Numbered from the stretch's first letter, positions 26,401 through 36,460 are shown. The stretch: 64,000 nucleotides of DNA from Haliotis asinina (GCF_037392515.1 NC_090287.1:8105501-8169500), one strand, 5' to 3'. Made by a program: numbers and translations. Notes: generated from the letters alone by a model not told the origin.

Positions 26401-29400
26401 ATGAGGTTATTGAAACAATGTCTTTTAATTATGAACCCAAACTATCAGCCTTACAACTTCCTTCCCAAATGAAGGTAGTTCCACATGCAATTGCATCCAA
26501 ACACAGCTCACTCACTCACTTGTTAATGCCGAGCTGTGTTCCTCCTCCAGGTAATGGCATCCTACGACAGCTACAGCTACAACCAGATACTGCGCCACCT
26601 GGAGAAGTTCATCAACACACATATGTCCCGCTTCTACTTCACCATCACTAAGGACAGGTCAGACACTAATTCATGTTTCAGACCTTAGTTTATGTTTGCA
26701 ATGTGAGAGTAAGTCAGGCTAATGTTTAATTTGTTTTCAATGTGAGAGTAAGTTAGGCAAAGGCTAATGTTTAACGTGGGAGAGCAAGTCAGGCAAAGGC
26801 TAATGTTTTCAATGTGAGAGTAAGTCAGGTAAAGGCTAATGTTTTACAGTGTTAGTGTAAGTCAGGCAAAGGCTAATGTTTTCAATGTGAGAGTAAGTTA
26901 CGCAAAGGCTAATGTTTATAGTGTGAGAGTAAGTCAGGCGAAGGATAATGTTTACAGTGTGAGAGTAAGTCATGTAAAGGCTAATGTTTACAGTGTGAGA
27001 GTAAGTCAGGCAAAGGCAAATGTTTACAGTGTGAGAGTAAGTCATGTAAAGGCTAATGTTTACAGTGTGAGAGTAAGTCATGTAAAGGCTACTGTTTACA
27101 GTGTGAGAGAAAGTCAGGCAAAGGCTAATATCAAAGGAAAATACAACAGATTTAACAAAATCAGTCTAATAATCTGTCAATGATGGATAATTAGATGATT
27201 AAGTGATAAAAATACATAACAGTAACCGAAGCCATAGTAAAATCTATGTAATAAAAGCAGGTGTAACCATAAATAGATAATTTAACACCAAAATCTTCAT
27301 TGGCGCAGTAGCTGTGAGGTAGAGCGTCCAATTCAAGATCTGAAAGATGCGGAAAGGATCCAGAGAGGGAAAACATTTGCACCTTCAATTTGCACTTTGA
27401 TGACATTTTTCAATTGATTTCAAACGCATGAATGTAGATGTTGAAAGTGTTCATTTTGTGAGAACCTACTTTCAGGGCCAAGTTTGGAGTATTGTATGGA
27501 ATGTCCCAGGAAAATTCTGTAGAATGAATGTCCCAGGGAGACTGTATATGACCCTGAAAGGAGGTTTACCTGAGAATAAAATAACCTCCAAAATGACACA
27601 AATATGACATCTGAGGTTTTTATATTGTGTTATGATGTCCTGGGCGACATGTTCCCGATTTCAGATGTTACTGCGGCGCGACTGCCTCCCTCCCACGGCG
27701 ATCTACCCAGTCTGTCCAGTACCACCTGCTTGATGTAATGGTCAGGACCCTGGCCCCTATCCTACCTTACCTGGCTGAGGAGGTCTTCCTTCACCACCCT
27801 GGAGCAGAACACATAGATGGTACTGGTTGATGCCTGTCTAACTTTCTAGGTTGTGATTGACATGGAACATTGCCCAATGTTCATATACATGCTACATGAA
27901 GTTTTCCATCAGTATTTGATCAATTTTGTTTACAGTCTATACATTATAATTAGTTTCCATTTAGAACCTAACATGTGGGGATTTCCTGTTTGAGTAGGTC
28001 TCCAACATTCTATTCTAGTCGTATGAGCATGTTAAAAACCTAGGTGGAACTCAGCATTTTGTAAATATGTGAACAGAATCAAAACACAAGTATGTCACAA
28101 CATGACACAACACAGTGGAGCAGTTGACAGGCCAGTAGTATTTCAACCTGGCCTGATCGAGTGAATCACTGCTCATAACATCGATCACAGGATAGTCTGG
28201 TCCAGACTCGATAATTTACAAGCCACCATTATGCAGCTGAAATACTGCCGGATATGACATTATGCAAGCATTGTAATCAATAGGATCAGATGAATAAATT
28301 CTTCTCATAGTAATAATGTGCAGATGTCTGCAGTATTATTTGGATTTTATATCAGAATTGTGTATTGAGTTTAAAGAGTAAAAAATGTATGCATCCTTTT
28401 ATGACTTTATTTGTCATGACGTAGTATTTGTTTCAGGAACCTATGGCACATTGTTTGCATGTTTACTTTAGTCTCATAATTCACATTACTATTTGGCTGT
28501 GTGTCTTCAAGGTGTGAAGAGTGTATTCCGGAGTGGCTGGTTCGGCCTCCCACCAGAATGGAACAACCCTGCCATTGCCCGCACCCTAGAGCCAGCGTTC
28601 ACCATCAAAGATGATATAAACCAGGTCCTGGGCAGCGAAAGCCCTTTAGAGTTTGATGCTGTCATCTTTGCTAGTCATGACCTTGCCGAAACATTAAAGG
28701 TAATGCAAGATCATCCATGCTTACTGCTAGACACATATTAGATGATCCTGCGCACTAAACACATTTGTGACAAGAGAGGCGGTACAACGAATTGGGCGAG
28801 TACACTTGGCAGCTACAGGTAGCTTGACGATCATGCATGTGCAATACATGCTAACCGTGACATGAAATCAACGCCGCATATTCCTTCAAAAGATAAGACT
28901 GCAATTTCAGGCATAAGATACTGATATTCCACGCTAACCTTTAGTTAAGACGAAGACAAATAGATGATTGGGGCATTGACAAGCATTTGAGATATTCAAC
29001 AATTTTGTTAAAAAAACAACAGGAAAATGTCATTTGCTTCGTGAAATGGATCGGTGGTCCTAAACATATTTGCTCAGTATATTGTGTTGATTCAGTTCGT
29101 TGGGATTGTACCTGTTCCCAAATCAAGTGTGCTATAACAATTCATGCGTGAACCGCATGGGGAAGATGAACTTCTCGATATTTATCAGACAACTTGTCTC
29201 CCTCTTGTTTCAAGTGGATCATTCTGTGGGGTGTTCCCAAGTATGCAAATTGGGGACATTTGTCAGGTCGTGGATCATCTTATATGTGTTTACCAGTAAG
29301 GGGTTTCCAGACTGGGTCTACAGACTGGGTCCACAGGAACCTATGTTGGTCATGAGAACTGTCTGCTTGAGTCAGACAATGTGGTTCAAGTTGTTTATGG

Positions 29401-32400
29401 CTACCCTGACAGGGTGGACTGCCACACAATCTCGATCGCTGGATTGTCTGGTACAGATATATGTAGTTTTTTACAGTTTGTTTAGATTGAGTCCAGAGCC
29501 ATAATAAACAGCTACCCATAGTTGTCAGTTTCATAAAATTAGGTATAAAAAATTTGACAAATAATTATAATATTTTTCACTTACCTTACCATAGGTCTGT
29601 AGCATATTACCTCAAGCTTCACTTAGTAGGAGATCTGACAGAGTTGAATTGCTATTCAATCTTGAATGGCTACCTCGAATTCAACGACTGTAATGATACA
29701 GAAGTATCTGGATCTCCCCACTGTGCATGCGCGCAGACTCCATGAGAACTTCACTTTTACTTCAAGTGTCAACTTGTTTAGACGTGTTTGAGTTGCTACC
29801 TTTTTTCAGCTAATAAAGATTTACTACGCTTTTGCACTGATTCCTTTTACAGGTCCTTGGTCTCGTGGTATGTAATATTTTCAATCTTTGTGTCGGTTAT
29901 AATGTATAAATTTGTTATCGTACACTTGTCGACTACCTCTTACGCGACACGGTCGTATCCCTTCTTTTTTGATGTTGCCTTCATGATTTTAAGCGGATCA
30001 GTTTTGTGTTGGCGGTTTGGTTTCTGTTGATAATTCTTCTACCATATCTAAGCTTTTGTGTTTCATTTTTTGTCAGATGTTTCTGTATCTACTGTAATTT
30101 TGCTGTCCTTATCGGAGGGGCAGCCAATTCACTTGTCAGTTGCAAAGAGCTGCTGCATGTGCAAGTGGAGCAGTCCATTATGTGGTAAAGGGTGTTCTTC
30201 ATTTATCCTTATTGTCACTTTTATATTTCGTTTTATTACAGTAGTTGTGTATGACATGACACTTGTGCGTGGTGTGTAAAGGCCTGAAGTCTGGCAAGGA
30301 TCCCCATCCCTGGTGTCTGGATTGTGCTACAGTGTCATGCATCCACGAGCAGCGATGTGCAGCGTGTACGGGCTTGACAAGTGCAGAGTTTAAAGTTTTC
30401 CTGGCTGTGGTTAGGAAGAGGAAAACTCAGAAGTTAGATGTCTCGTTTGTCTGCGTCCTCTTCAGGATCCCGATTATTGGCGCCTTGTACACCAGAGTTG
30501 CAGACAGCGCTGGAGGCGCATGGGGCAGTGTCTGATACTTTGGCAAGGGTGGAGCTGACGCTGATGCAGACACTGATGCCATTGCCGATGCCAACGCTGA
30601 TGCCACCTATCGACTTCGCTGATCCTCTTCCAGATCTCTTCACCATAGGAGAAGGAGAAGGGGGTCACAATCCCGGTCGGCGTTTGTAAGGAGCATGCGG
30701 AACTAATGTGTCTTCAGCATTTGAGACCCTGTCTTCTGCCTTTTGTGACAGAACTGCAACACGCAGCAGGGGGAAGAAACATTACGTCCCCAAGAGGGAG
30801 TCTCTCAGATCTGCCTTTACGAGAGGTTGTGGCCAGGACAACATTGCAGTCGATCGTCTCAAGCCTTCAGACGCAACCAGGGATGCCCCTACCATCCCCA
30901 GTAAACATCTCAGCCGTTGGCATGGGTGTATCCAGAGTCACAGCGCCAGTTGCTGCAGACAACATCGAGGTGTTACAAGGGAAGTGTGCCATCGAGGAAG
31001 TGTTGGACCCAAACCTCTCGCCAGGGTTCTAGTCTCCGATCTTCTTCATTCCCAAGAAGGACTCCAACAAGTTACGCATGATCCACAACATGGCAGCGTT
31101 CAACAATCATTACTTGATGGAGCCTCCTCACTTCAAGATGGTGTCTCTGGAACAGCTGCACCTCAAGCTGGTCCCGGGAACGTGGCTTGAAGTCTCGACA
31201 TACAGGAAGCATATCTGCACATCCCCATCTACCCAGCTCACAGGAAGTTTCTGAGGTTTGTGTTCAACGGCTGTTTGGCATTTCCACGGCCCAGTGGCTA
31301 TTTACTAGAATCACGACACCCATCAGTGGATTTCTTCATCTCAGGCAGATAGAGTTCAACCCATACATAGACAACTGTCTTCTCAACCAGTTCGAACCTC
31401 AGTTGCTATGCTAGACTCTGCCATCCATCTCCAGGAGCAGTTAGGGTGGATAATCAACCGGGAAAAATTGCAGTTGCATCCCACGCAGGAATTGGTGTTT
31501 ATCAGGGGCCTGACCCAGACACAGTCTGACCGTGTTTGGATCCCTCTCAACTGGTGGGAGAAGATTTCCTGGTCTGTAGCGAAGGGACTGTCAGAGCCAT
31601 TGCTTCTCAAGGAGTCGCAGTCTCTATTGGGCCTACTGACGCTGGCGCAGGACTTAACAGGGCGCATGATGCTACAGCCGTTACAGAGGTACCTCCTCCC
31701 GTACATACAGGCAGATGATCTGTCTACACCAATACCTGCGGTGGTGGACGGTTGAGTCGAACGTCTGTGACAGAGTTTGCTTGACCAAGTTTGTGCCAGG
31801 ACCAAGAACTATTTGTCGACACGTCACTCAAGGGCTGGGGTGTGCATCTCAACGATCAGACAACCTCGGTCCGACATAGAAGCAGGGTGGCACATCAAGA
31901 ATCTTGTGCTGGAGGCAGTGATTCTAGCTATAGGCCACTGGGCGCCACTACTACGCCACTCCAACCTGTTGATTGTTTCAGACAACGCGACTGTCGTATG
32001 GCTGATTTTGAGACAGGGGACCACCAGGTCCAAGTCCCTACTGGATCAGATGTTCTGCTTAGTGTTCTAGATGCAAATGGCATCAAGACCAGAGTTCATC
32101 ATATCCCAGGTTGCAGCAACGTCCTAGCCAATGCCCTTTCTCGACCAGGGAAGATGTCCCCGACTGAATGGATGCTTCACCAGGAGATATTTCTGCTGAT
32201 ATGTCAGGATCACGGGCACCCACTGATAGACCTATTTGCCACAAGGTTCAATGCTCAACTTCCAGTGTACGTGTCTCCGATACCAGACCCGGCAGCTTGG
32301 GCGCTCAACACTCTGTCAATGTCATGGGAGGGACTGGACGCGTATACCTTCCCTCTGCCAGCGCTAGTACCAGCGGTAGTGATGAAACTCAAGCTCATGG

Positions 32401-34780
32401 TGACGATCCGTCTGCTTTTGGTTGCACCCTGGTGGCCAGGGAGGACGTGGTTCATTCCGGCTTCCAGAGTGGGACCAGTTGCTACGCCATTACCCACAGT
32501 CAGTCACTGCACCCGGATCCGGCACAGTTTCATCTATGCGCCTGGACCATCTGTAAAGGACTTTGAGGGCCAAGGTGTACTCACCTCAAGTGGCAAAGAT
32601 CATTGCCTGGGCGCACAGAAATTCCACTCAGTCACTCTATGATGACAAGTGGGCTACAATTGAGAAGTTCTGTGTCACAGTCGCAGGACCTGTTGTAGCG
32701 TCATCCCAGTTCCTGGCGGAGTTTTTCGTTATTTACGGTGCTTGAGGAAACTCAAGGACAGTACCATTGGGACTTACCTGTTAGCATTAAACTCAGTGTT
32801 AGCTGTCAGAGGAGATAGAAAGGTCTCAAAGAACTGGTTGCTATATTGAAGGCATTCAAGCTGGAGGACCAAAGGGTTAAGTTCCATCCGCCTGCATGGG
32901 ACCTGAACATTGTGCTACAGTACTTGAGAGGTCGCCCCTACGAGCCGCTGGACAGGTCATCGTTTGACAACTTAACGAGGAAGACGGTGTTTCTGTTGGC
33001 TCTAGCTACAGCGGCGAGAGTTATTGAAATTCACGTGCTGGATGTGACTAGGGTACGGTTTGAACAGACCAGACATGGGGCTGTACACTTGGGCCTTCTC
33101 TGGGATTTCCTGGATCGGGAAGAGCAGTTACTCTGTCCGGTTCGGGCCCTCGGATTATATATCAGGAAGTTCTCTCCTTGTCGGGGAACTAGGAAGAGGT
33201 TGTTCCTGCCCTTTTCTATAACTACTAGAGGGGAAGTCACTAGGAACATCGTAGCCTTGTGGTTGAGGCAGTCCATCCAGGCGGCTTACGATGCACAGAA
33301 TCTTCTGCACTTGTCGTCTAACAACCCGCACGAGATTCAATCGCTAGCATCAACAATGGCTCTGCACAGAAACTGTACAGTTCCCAACATTATGGCTGGA
33401 TGCTTCTGGTGGTCTGCTACAGTGTTTGCTAGCCATTACTTACAGGACCTTGTGGTGGAAGATGTGGAGGGGCTGCAGTCTTTTGGACCATTGGTGGTTG
33501 CACAGCAACTCGTGTCCGTCCGCCCTGTAAGGTACGATCTTACTTACCTTGGTCTTGTACTTGCGTGACATAATGTACCGTGCCCCTCCAGTGTTTAGTA
33601 CTTGACTTACTACTCTGATTCGGGTTCCAGTTAACCTTCCCAAGAGATTGTTGCGACAGACTGGTGAACAGCATTTGTGAATCAGTAGTGGTCCGGCTTC
33701 CCCGATGCATATGTGGGATGATAGACGTTTGACAGTTCTCTGGAGTCCTGCACCACCGTCCTGTCTGTTGCATCCATATGCTATAGACCTATGGTAAGGT
33801 AAGTAAAGAATTTGTTAAAATTTAAATATTTTAGATATTTGAATACTTACCTTACCATAGGGCCGTTAGTCCCTCCCAATGCTGGATGCTCCTCCCCACT
33901 ACGGACTCTTCAGACTGGAAAGTAACAGTGAAGTTCTCGTGGAGTCTGCACGCATGTGCAGTGGGGAGATCCTGATACTTCCGTATCATCAAATTTGAGG
34001 TAGCCATTCAAGATTCAATAGCAATTGAACTCTGTCAGATTTCCTACTAAGCGAAGCTTGAGGTAATATGCTATAGACCTATGGTAAGGTAAGTATTTAA
34101 ATCTCCAAAATATTTAGATTTTAACAATTTTTGTGACTTAACTATTTGACATTTCATACGGGCGAAAGGAAATTCTCGTATCTTTTTCTTTCGTGTAGCC
34201 CTTGCAGCCTGAACAGACATCCACAGACTCCCCTCTCAATGAGGTGCTGCAACTGTCTCACACGTCACTAGTAGATGCTGTCCCAACCGTCATCCCTGAC
34301 GATGCTCATGTAGTAGATGGAGTCTGCAAGGTCCATAGGAAAGGTAACAAGTCCATCAAATGTTTGCTTCAGTGGATATCCAGTTTCATCCCTACATCCA
34401 ACAGTCTTAGACAGGGTCACATTTGAATAATTTTCAGATGTTTAGAAAATCTGAAATTAGAAACCAATTTTCTTTCATATTTGTTTTCAGATTTCTCAAA
34501 GTGCCTGCTTACCATTACATTAAATGTCTAAGACTGGGTTCATGTGAAACCTGAAGGTTTGGAAGGATTAGGAACTAACACATGTATTTTATCTGGTGAA
34601 AAAAGACAGCTTCAAATATAGGATTCATTTCCAGGTGTACAGAGTACAGAGCAATACAAGCTGATTCTAATGGCATCAGAGCACCATATCTGCGAGCGAT
34701 GCCGTCGCTACACGTCTAGCTCCGCCTCCACACCTTGTGAGAGATGCCTGGAGGTCATTGCCGAGGGCTGGGAAGGGTGA
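11245..34780 (+). CDS. IARS2: Mitochondrial isoleucyl-tRNA synthetase, complete, 23 exons
   Basis: Charges mitochondrial tRNA-Ile with isoleucine in the matrix. Exons: 11245-11463, 16509-16631, 17044-17191, 17567-17715, 18205-18254, 18520-18629, 18746-18836, 19413-19528, 19619-19785, 20349-20439, 20701-20846, 21603-21763, 22106-22205, 22629-22722, 22836-22944, 23059-23161, 24303-24428, 26080-26211, 26551-26657, 27665-27819, 28512-28699, 34199-34343, 34635-34780. The exons sum to 2976 nt, i.e. 991 residues plus stop, against about 1012 in human. Class I motifs: HDGPPYANG at 96-104 with HVGH at 107-110; PGWDCHGLP; editing (CP1) motif [10 protein letters not shown] at 371-380; [17 protein letters not shown] near 574; KMSKS at 640-644; anticodon-binding region; C-terminal zinc cysteines 963, 966, 978, 981. 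No frameshift or missing catalytic motif. Intron 21 holds a 4.5-kb DIRS element, and introns 17 and 19 hold minisatellites. Confidence 0.97.
14172..15330. repeat. Long inverted repeat with nested short repeat in IARS2 intron 1
   Basis: The arm 14172-14495 is the diverged reverse complement of 15003-15330. Matching landmarks: CTGCGCAGCATAGAGAA with TTCTCTATGCTGCGCA, GAAAAATATTTTTCATG with ATGAAAAATATTTTTC, and TTCTTTGCCTCCATTCCC-type words with GGGAATGGAGGCAAAGAA. The 500-bp spacer holds a nearly full-length short repeat (14533-14800). A foldback element later hit by that repeat is the simplest reading. Confidence 0.65.
14533..14800 (-). mobile_element. Second short interspersed family, near full-length copy
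   Basis: Plus strand reads GAGTGAGGGAGTTTAG, ACGCCGCACTCAGCAATATT, CTGGACCAGACAATC, AACATGAGCATTGATCTGCA, GATCCCGTTAGTCACCTCTT, CAAGCATGGGTTGCTGAAGG and TACCCCGGGACTTTCACGGG. It shares its CTCACTC-ending tail with the tRNA-derived SINE but has an unrelated head. Oriented by that shared 3' tail, it is on the minus strand. Confidence 0.65.
16509..16631 (+). CDS. IARS2: IARS2 exon 2: ATP-binding HIGH-type motif
   Basis: Forty-one codons between a TTTTGTAG acceptor and a GTATGG donor, phase 0 at both ends. It contains HDGPPYANG followed by HVGH, the class I synthetase signature that contacts ATP. In this family the motif reads HVGH in place of HIGH. The following exons (17044-17191 and 17567-17715) continue with [11 protein letters not shown] and KRWGIMADW, which identify the isoleucyl/valyl/leucyl group. 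Confidence 0.95.
17330..17495 (+). mobile_element. Second short interspersed family, truncated, with CACT tail, in IARS2 intron 3
   Basis: ATCACTAGATTATTTGGCCC, ATATAACTGGAATAGTACTG and then a mixed (CCAA)n and (CACT)n tract (17435-17495) match the 3' half of the family. The expanded CACT tract corresponds to its short terminal CTCA repeat. Confidence 0.55.
22225..22370. repeat. Simple CCTGNCCTTGACC-type repeat in IARS2 intron 13
   Basis: Short runs of CCCTGACCCTGACCTTGCC, CCCTAACCC and CCTGTCCTTGCC with a 6-bp sub-period. It begins about 20 bp after the exon 13 donor. Confidence 0.7.
23059..23161 (+). CDS. IARS2: IARS2 exon 16: KMSKS loop
   Basis: Encodes [20 protein letters not shown] and the start of the helix behind it. 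KMSKS is perfect at residues 640-644; its second lysine stabilises the adenylation transition state in class I synthetases. The exon starts one base into a split Arg codon and ends in phase 0 at AAA before GTAAGA. Confidence 0.95.
24898..25847. repeat. 50-bp minisatellite, about 19 units, in IARS2 intron 17
   Basis: Unit: AACATCGAGAGATTCTATGT, AAAAGATGTGTGTCACTCAC, AAAGTCTCTC. Period exactly 50 over about 950 bp with very few changes. Recurrent variants are CACAAAG/CATAAAG and TCTCTC/TCTTTC. Each unit holds a small dyad, CTCTC-AACATC-GAGAG, across the unit boundary. Confidence 0.95.
26695..27130. repeat. 36-bp minisatellite, 12 units, in IARS2 intron 19, each with a donor-like GTAAGT
   Basis: Unit: GTGAGAGTAAGTCAGGCAAA, GGCTAATGTTTACA. 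Ten of twelve units contain GTAAGT. It starts about 45 bp after the genuine exon 19 donor, which is the weaker AG|GTCAGA. Both strands are open by composition only. Confidence 0.9.
27288..27448 (+). mobile_element. Third short repeat family (tRNA-like head), copy 2, in IARS2 intron 19
   Basis: GGCGCAGTAGCTGTGAGGTA and AGAGCGTCCAATTC form the head, and TTTTTCAATTGATTTCAAAC with ATGAATGTAGATGTTGAAAG the tail, paralleling 8425-8605. Confidence 0.5.
28135..28265 (+). mobile_element. Second short interspersed family, diverged fragment in IARS2 intron 20
   Basis: CATCGATCACAGGATAGTCT, GGTCCAGACTCGATAATTTA and AAGCCACCATTATGCAGCTG align to the middle of the unit. Both ends are lost. Confidence 0.5.
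28700..29564. other. IARS2 intron 21, left of the DIRS element
   Basis: About 860 bp without conserved coding sequence. A short internal duplication (CAGACTGGGTCTACAGACTG near 29310) is visible. Nothing else is recognised. Confidence 0.6.
29565..29765. repeat. Left inverted terminal repeat of DIRS copy A
   Basis: The segment beginning CTTACCTTACCATAGGTCTG and running through GCATATTACCTCAAGCTTC to GAGAACTTCACT is the reverse complement, with scattered changes and one short indel, of 33922-34118. Confidence 0.85.
30249..30690 (+). pseudogene. Gag-like ORF of DIRS copy A, frameshifted
   Basis: The first part (from 30249) encodes a cysteine cluster: CVVC, then DPHPWCLDC, then CAAC. This C-x2-C...DPH..C-x2-C pattern recurs at the start of DIRS Gag-like proteins. 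The frame then shifts near 30440, and the following sequence ([14 protein letters not shown]) continues in another frame to about 30690. Confidence 0.6.
31020..31760 (+). pseudogene. Reverse transcriptase of DIRS copy A, broken
   Basis: Motifs spread over several frames: [16 protein letters not shown] (31040-31085), [13 protein letters not shown] (31190-31230, right after an in-frame TGA), [11 protein letters not shown] (31240-31275), a degraded catalytic box YIDN near 31365 where YLDD is expected, and [12 protein letters not shown]. The second Asp of the catalytic pair is replaced by Asn and the frame is interrupted, so this copy cannot encode an active enzyme. Confidence 0.8.
31790..32460 (+). 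pseudogene. RNase H and C-terminal Pol domain of DIRS copy A, frameshifted
   Basis: The order [14 protein letters not shown], then [17 protein letters not shown] and [14 protein letters not shown] in a second frame, then [16 protein letters not shown] back in the first frame, shows one RNase H domain cut by two compensating frameshifts (near 31860 and 32070). Downstream, [17 protein letters not shown] and [13 protein letters not shown] are the conserved end of DIRS Pol. Confidence 0.8.
32560..33568 (+). pseudogene. Tyrosine recombinase of DIRS copy A, catalytic Arg lost
   Basis: The open frame 32846-33568 (240 codons) covers the catalytic domain: [13 protein letters not shown], then TAARVIEIH with the first catalytic Arg, then [10 protein letters not shown], then FASHYLQD with the nucleophilic Tyr. 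The second catalytic Arg belongs to the H-x-x-R box but reads HEIQ here, an Arg to Gln change. The N-terminal part (32560-32840) is frameshifted. Confidence 0.82.
33775..33870. repeat. Internal complementary region of DIRS copy A
   Basis: The first half (GCTATAGACCTATGGTAAGG) repeats the inner part of the right terminus at 34070-34105. The second half (CTTACCTTACCATAGG) repeats the left terminus. The region therefore looks like the two ends joined, as expected of the internal complementary region that templates circular DIRS replication. Confidence 0.75.
33922..34118. repeat. Right inverted terminal repeat of DIRS copy A
   Basis: Inverted partner of 29565-29765. It ends with CTATAGACCTATGGTAAGG and an AT-rich outer tail about 80 bp before IARS2 exon 22. 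Confidence 0.85.
34199..34780 (+). CDS. IARS2: IARS2 exons 22-23: C-terminal domain and zinc-binding end
   Basis: Exon 22 is 34199-34343 and exon 23 is 34635-34780. Exon 23 ends with [10 protein letters not shown] then [10 protein letters not shown] and a TGA at 34778-34780. The two CxxC pairs form the C-terminal zinc site of bacterial-type and mitochondrial isoleucyl-tRNA synthetases. Exon 22 follows intron 21, which carries the DIRS insertion, and its acceptor (TTTCGTGTAG) lies only ~80 bp from the element's right inverted repeat. Exon 22 is the least conserved coding exon but keeps phase. Confidence 0.92.
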
Positions 34781-35109
34781 AGGACAGAACAAGAAAAATG
34801 CGATGCAGCTGTGTATTTACAGCTGACCTGAAATTTGTGTACACAGTTTTACCTAAAATGAGTGTATGCAGAGTACAAGCTGATATTTGTGTGTACAGTT
34901 TAAAACAAACAGTTGGGTGTACACAGTCCCAAGAAGTGATCAATGTTGATCTACTGTCAGGACCATACAAACCAGTGATTGATATTATGAGCACCTCTAT
35001 GTTACCAAGTATGACCACCCCATACAAGGCAATTTTTATGGCAGGCATAAGGTGTTAAGGACCTAACCAAGCATACTAACAGTGCAACTCAAATCTCAGG
35101 AGCTGTAGT

Positions 35110-35620
35110 GGTAGAAACACAAGTATAGACTGTTTCCCAGTTTATATGAAAACCCATGAATTGCTGGGGATCTCATCCAGTGTCCCAGTCAAGGACGCAC
35201 ATCTGTAGCAGGAGACACCATGTGTTCCAGTATAGACTATAACACCAGATTATAACTGGCCCCATGCACTGCCAGAGGTCTAACCCAGCGTTCCAACAGG
35301 GCACCTCCAGTCTATGGATTCAGATCTGTTGCCAAAGACACCATGTGATCCAGTACAGACTATATCCCAGTTTTTAACTGGACCCATCAAGCATCCCAGC
35401 AGGCACCTCCAGTCGAAGGACTCAGATGTGTAGCGCCATTTGATCCCTATTAGACTGTATCCCAGTTCAAACCTGGACTCAGTCTAAGGATCTGTAGCAC
35501 CATGTGCGCCAGAACAAGTCTGTATCCCAGTTTATATCTAGGCACATGCATTGGCAGGGCACCTCCAGTCTAAGGATCTTTAGCACCTGCCATTCCAGCG
35601 GGGACTGTTTGAACATACAC
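35110..35620. repeat. ~120-bp degenerate tandem repeat downstream of IARS2
   Basis: GGGCACCTCCAGTCTA, AAGGACTCAGAT, TGTAGCACCATGTG and CCCAGTTTATA-type words recur about four times. The last two units are the best preserved. Non-coding. Confidence 0.65.
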
Positions 35621-36004
35621 ACTACGATAAACCTCTGCATGTTCGCATCAGCAAAAGAGCAATGTGAACTCAATTCTGATTTATCTGCTTAAATTGTATC
35701 TGGAACACACTGTATATTAGGAAACATATCCAGCACCTCTGATATTGCAACTTCATCATCATTCCACTTTGCAGAAGTGAAACATGTGATGATGAACCTT
35801 ACCTGTGTGTGTTGTTTGTTTACACTCAGCATTTTTATGACAGTAGACAGTAAATAATCTTACCACCTCTAATGACAACTGCTTAAAACTAATTCTAATT
35901 GTATCTTGAAACACATGCCTTGGGACATTTCGGGTTACTCAGGAACAGATATTCATTGAAAAATCGGTATCAGGTTAAACAACTTCAGTCATAGATCTGT
36001 CTAA

Positions 36005-36460
36005 GTAAACTTAGTCTAAGTACATTTCATTAACTTCACTACTGAGTCTAACAAAACCTAGTAGGAGGTTGTGTCAGGTAACCTTTGAGCGACCTATGAC
36101 GGTCAAACGTAAAAAGGCTGAACGGATTTAACCAATCAGATAACAGCTACTGTTTAGGGTTTGCCTGGACTCAAAAAATTTACTAGTCAGTGACTCTGAT
36201 TCCTCGATAAACGAAAATCCGCATAAAACACCGGTATATGACCTGCAGTAATATTTAGCAGACATCTTTGAAAATTGACCAAAAAACGCTATTTTCAGCA
36301 ACTGTTTAATCACAGCAGCAACTGTCCACTTTCACGATTTGGTACGCTGTGTTCTGATTGGTCAATCTCAAAGGTTACCTAACGCGACCTCCTACTAGGT
36401 TTTGTTAGACTCAGTAATGGAGTGTAAAAAACACTGAGACTAAGTTTACTTAGACTGAAG
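36005..36460. mobile_element. Inverted-repeat (MITE-like) element, copy 3 of 3, in the IARS2-RAB3GAP2 interval
   Basis: Left: AAGTAAACTTAGTCTAAG, CACTACTGAGTCTAACAAAA, CCTAGTAGGAGGTTGTGTCA. Right: AAAGGTTACCTAACGCGACC, TCCTACTAGGTTTTGTTAGA, CTGAGACTAAGTTTACTTAG. This is the most compact copy and gives the clearest arms, about 90 bp each. Confidence 0.75.

Larger units (their letters stand above)
29565..34118 (+). mobile_element. DIRS-type tyrosine-recombinase retrotransposon, degenerate copy A, in IARS2 intron 21
   Basis: Gene order Gag-like, reverse transcriptase, RNase H, tyrosine recombinase, flanked by inverted terminal repeats (about 29565-29765 and 33922-34118) with an internal complementary region near 33775-33870. 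This order and end structure define DIRS elements, which integrate with a tyrosine recombinase instead of a DDE integrase and leave no target-site duplication. Several frameshifts and stops break Gag, RT and RNase H. The recombinase frame is open but has lost a catalytic residue. It lies in the same orientation as IARS2. Exact ends are approximate because the outer ~30 bp of the arms diverge. Confidence 0.85.

Noticed and set aside
26836..27183. Overlapping long open frames on both strands (NVYSVRVS and its antisense partner)
   Set aside because: The 36-bp period is divisible by three, so every frame without a stop in one unit stays open; this is a non-coding array.
31791..32642. 283-codon frame in the DIRS element as an intact RNase H protein
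   Set aside because: The middle of the frame is nonsense; the conserved SDNATVVWL block is in another frame, so the ORF is a frameshifted pseudogene.
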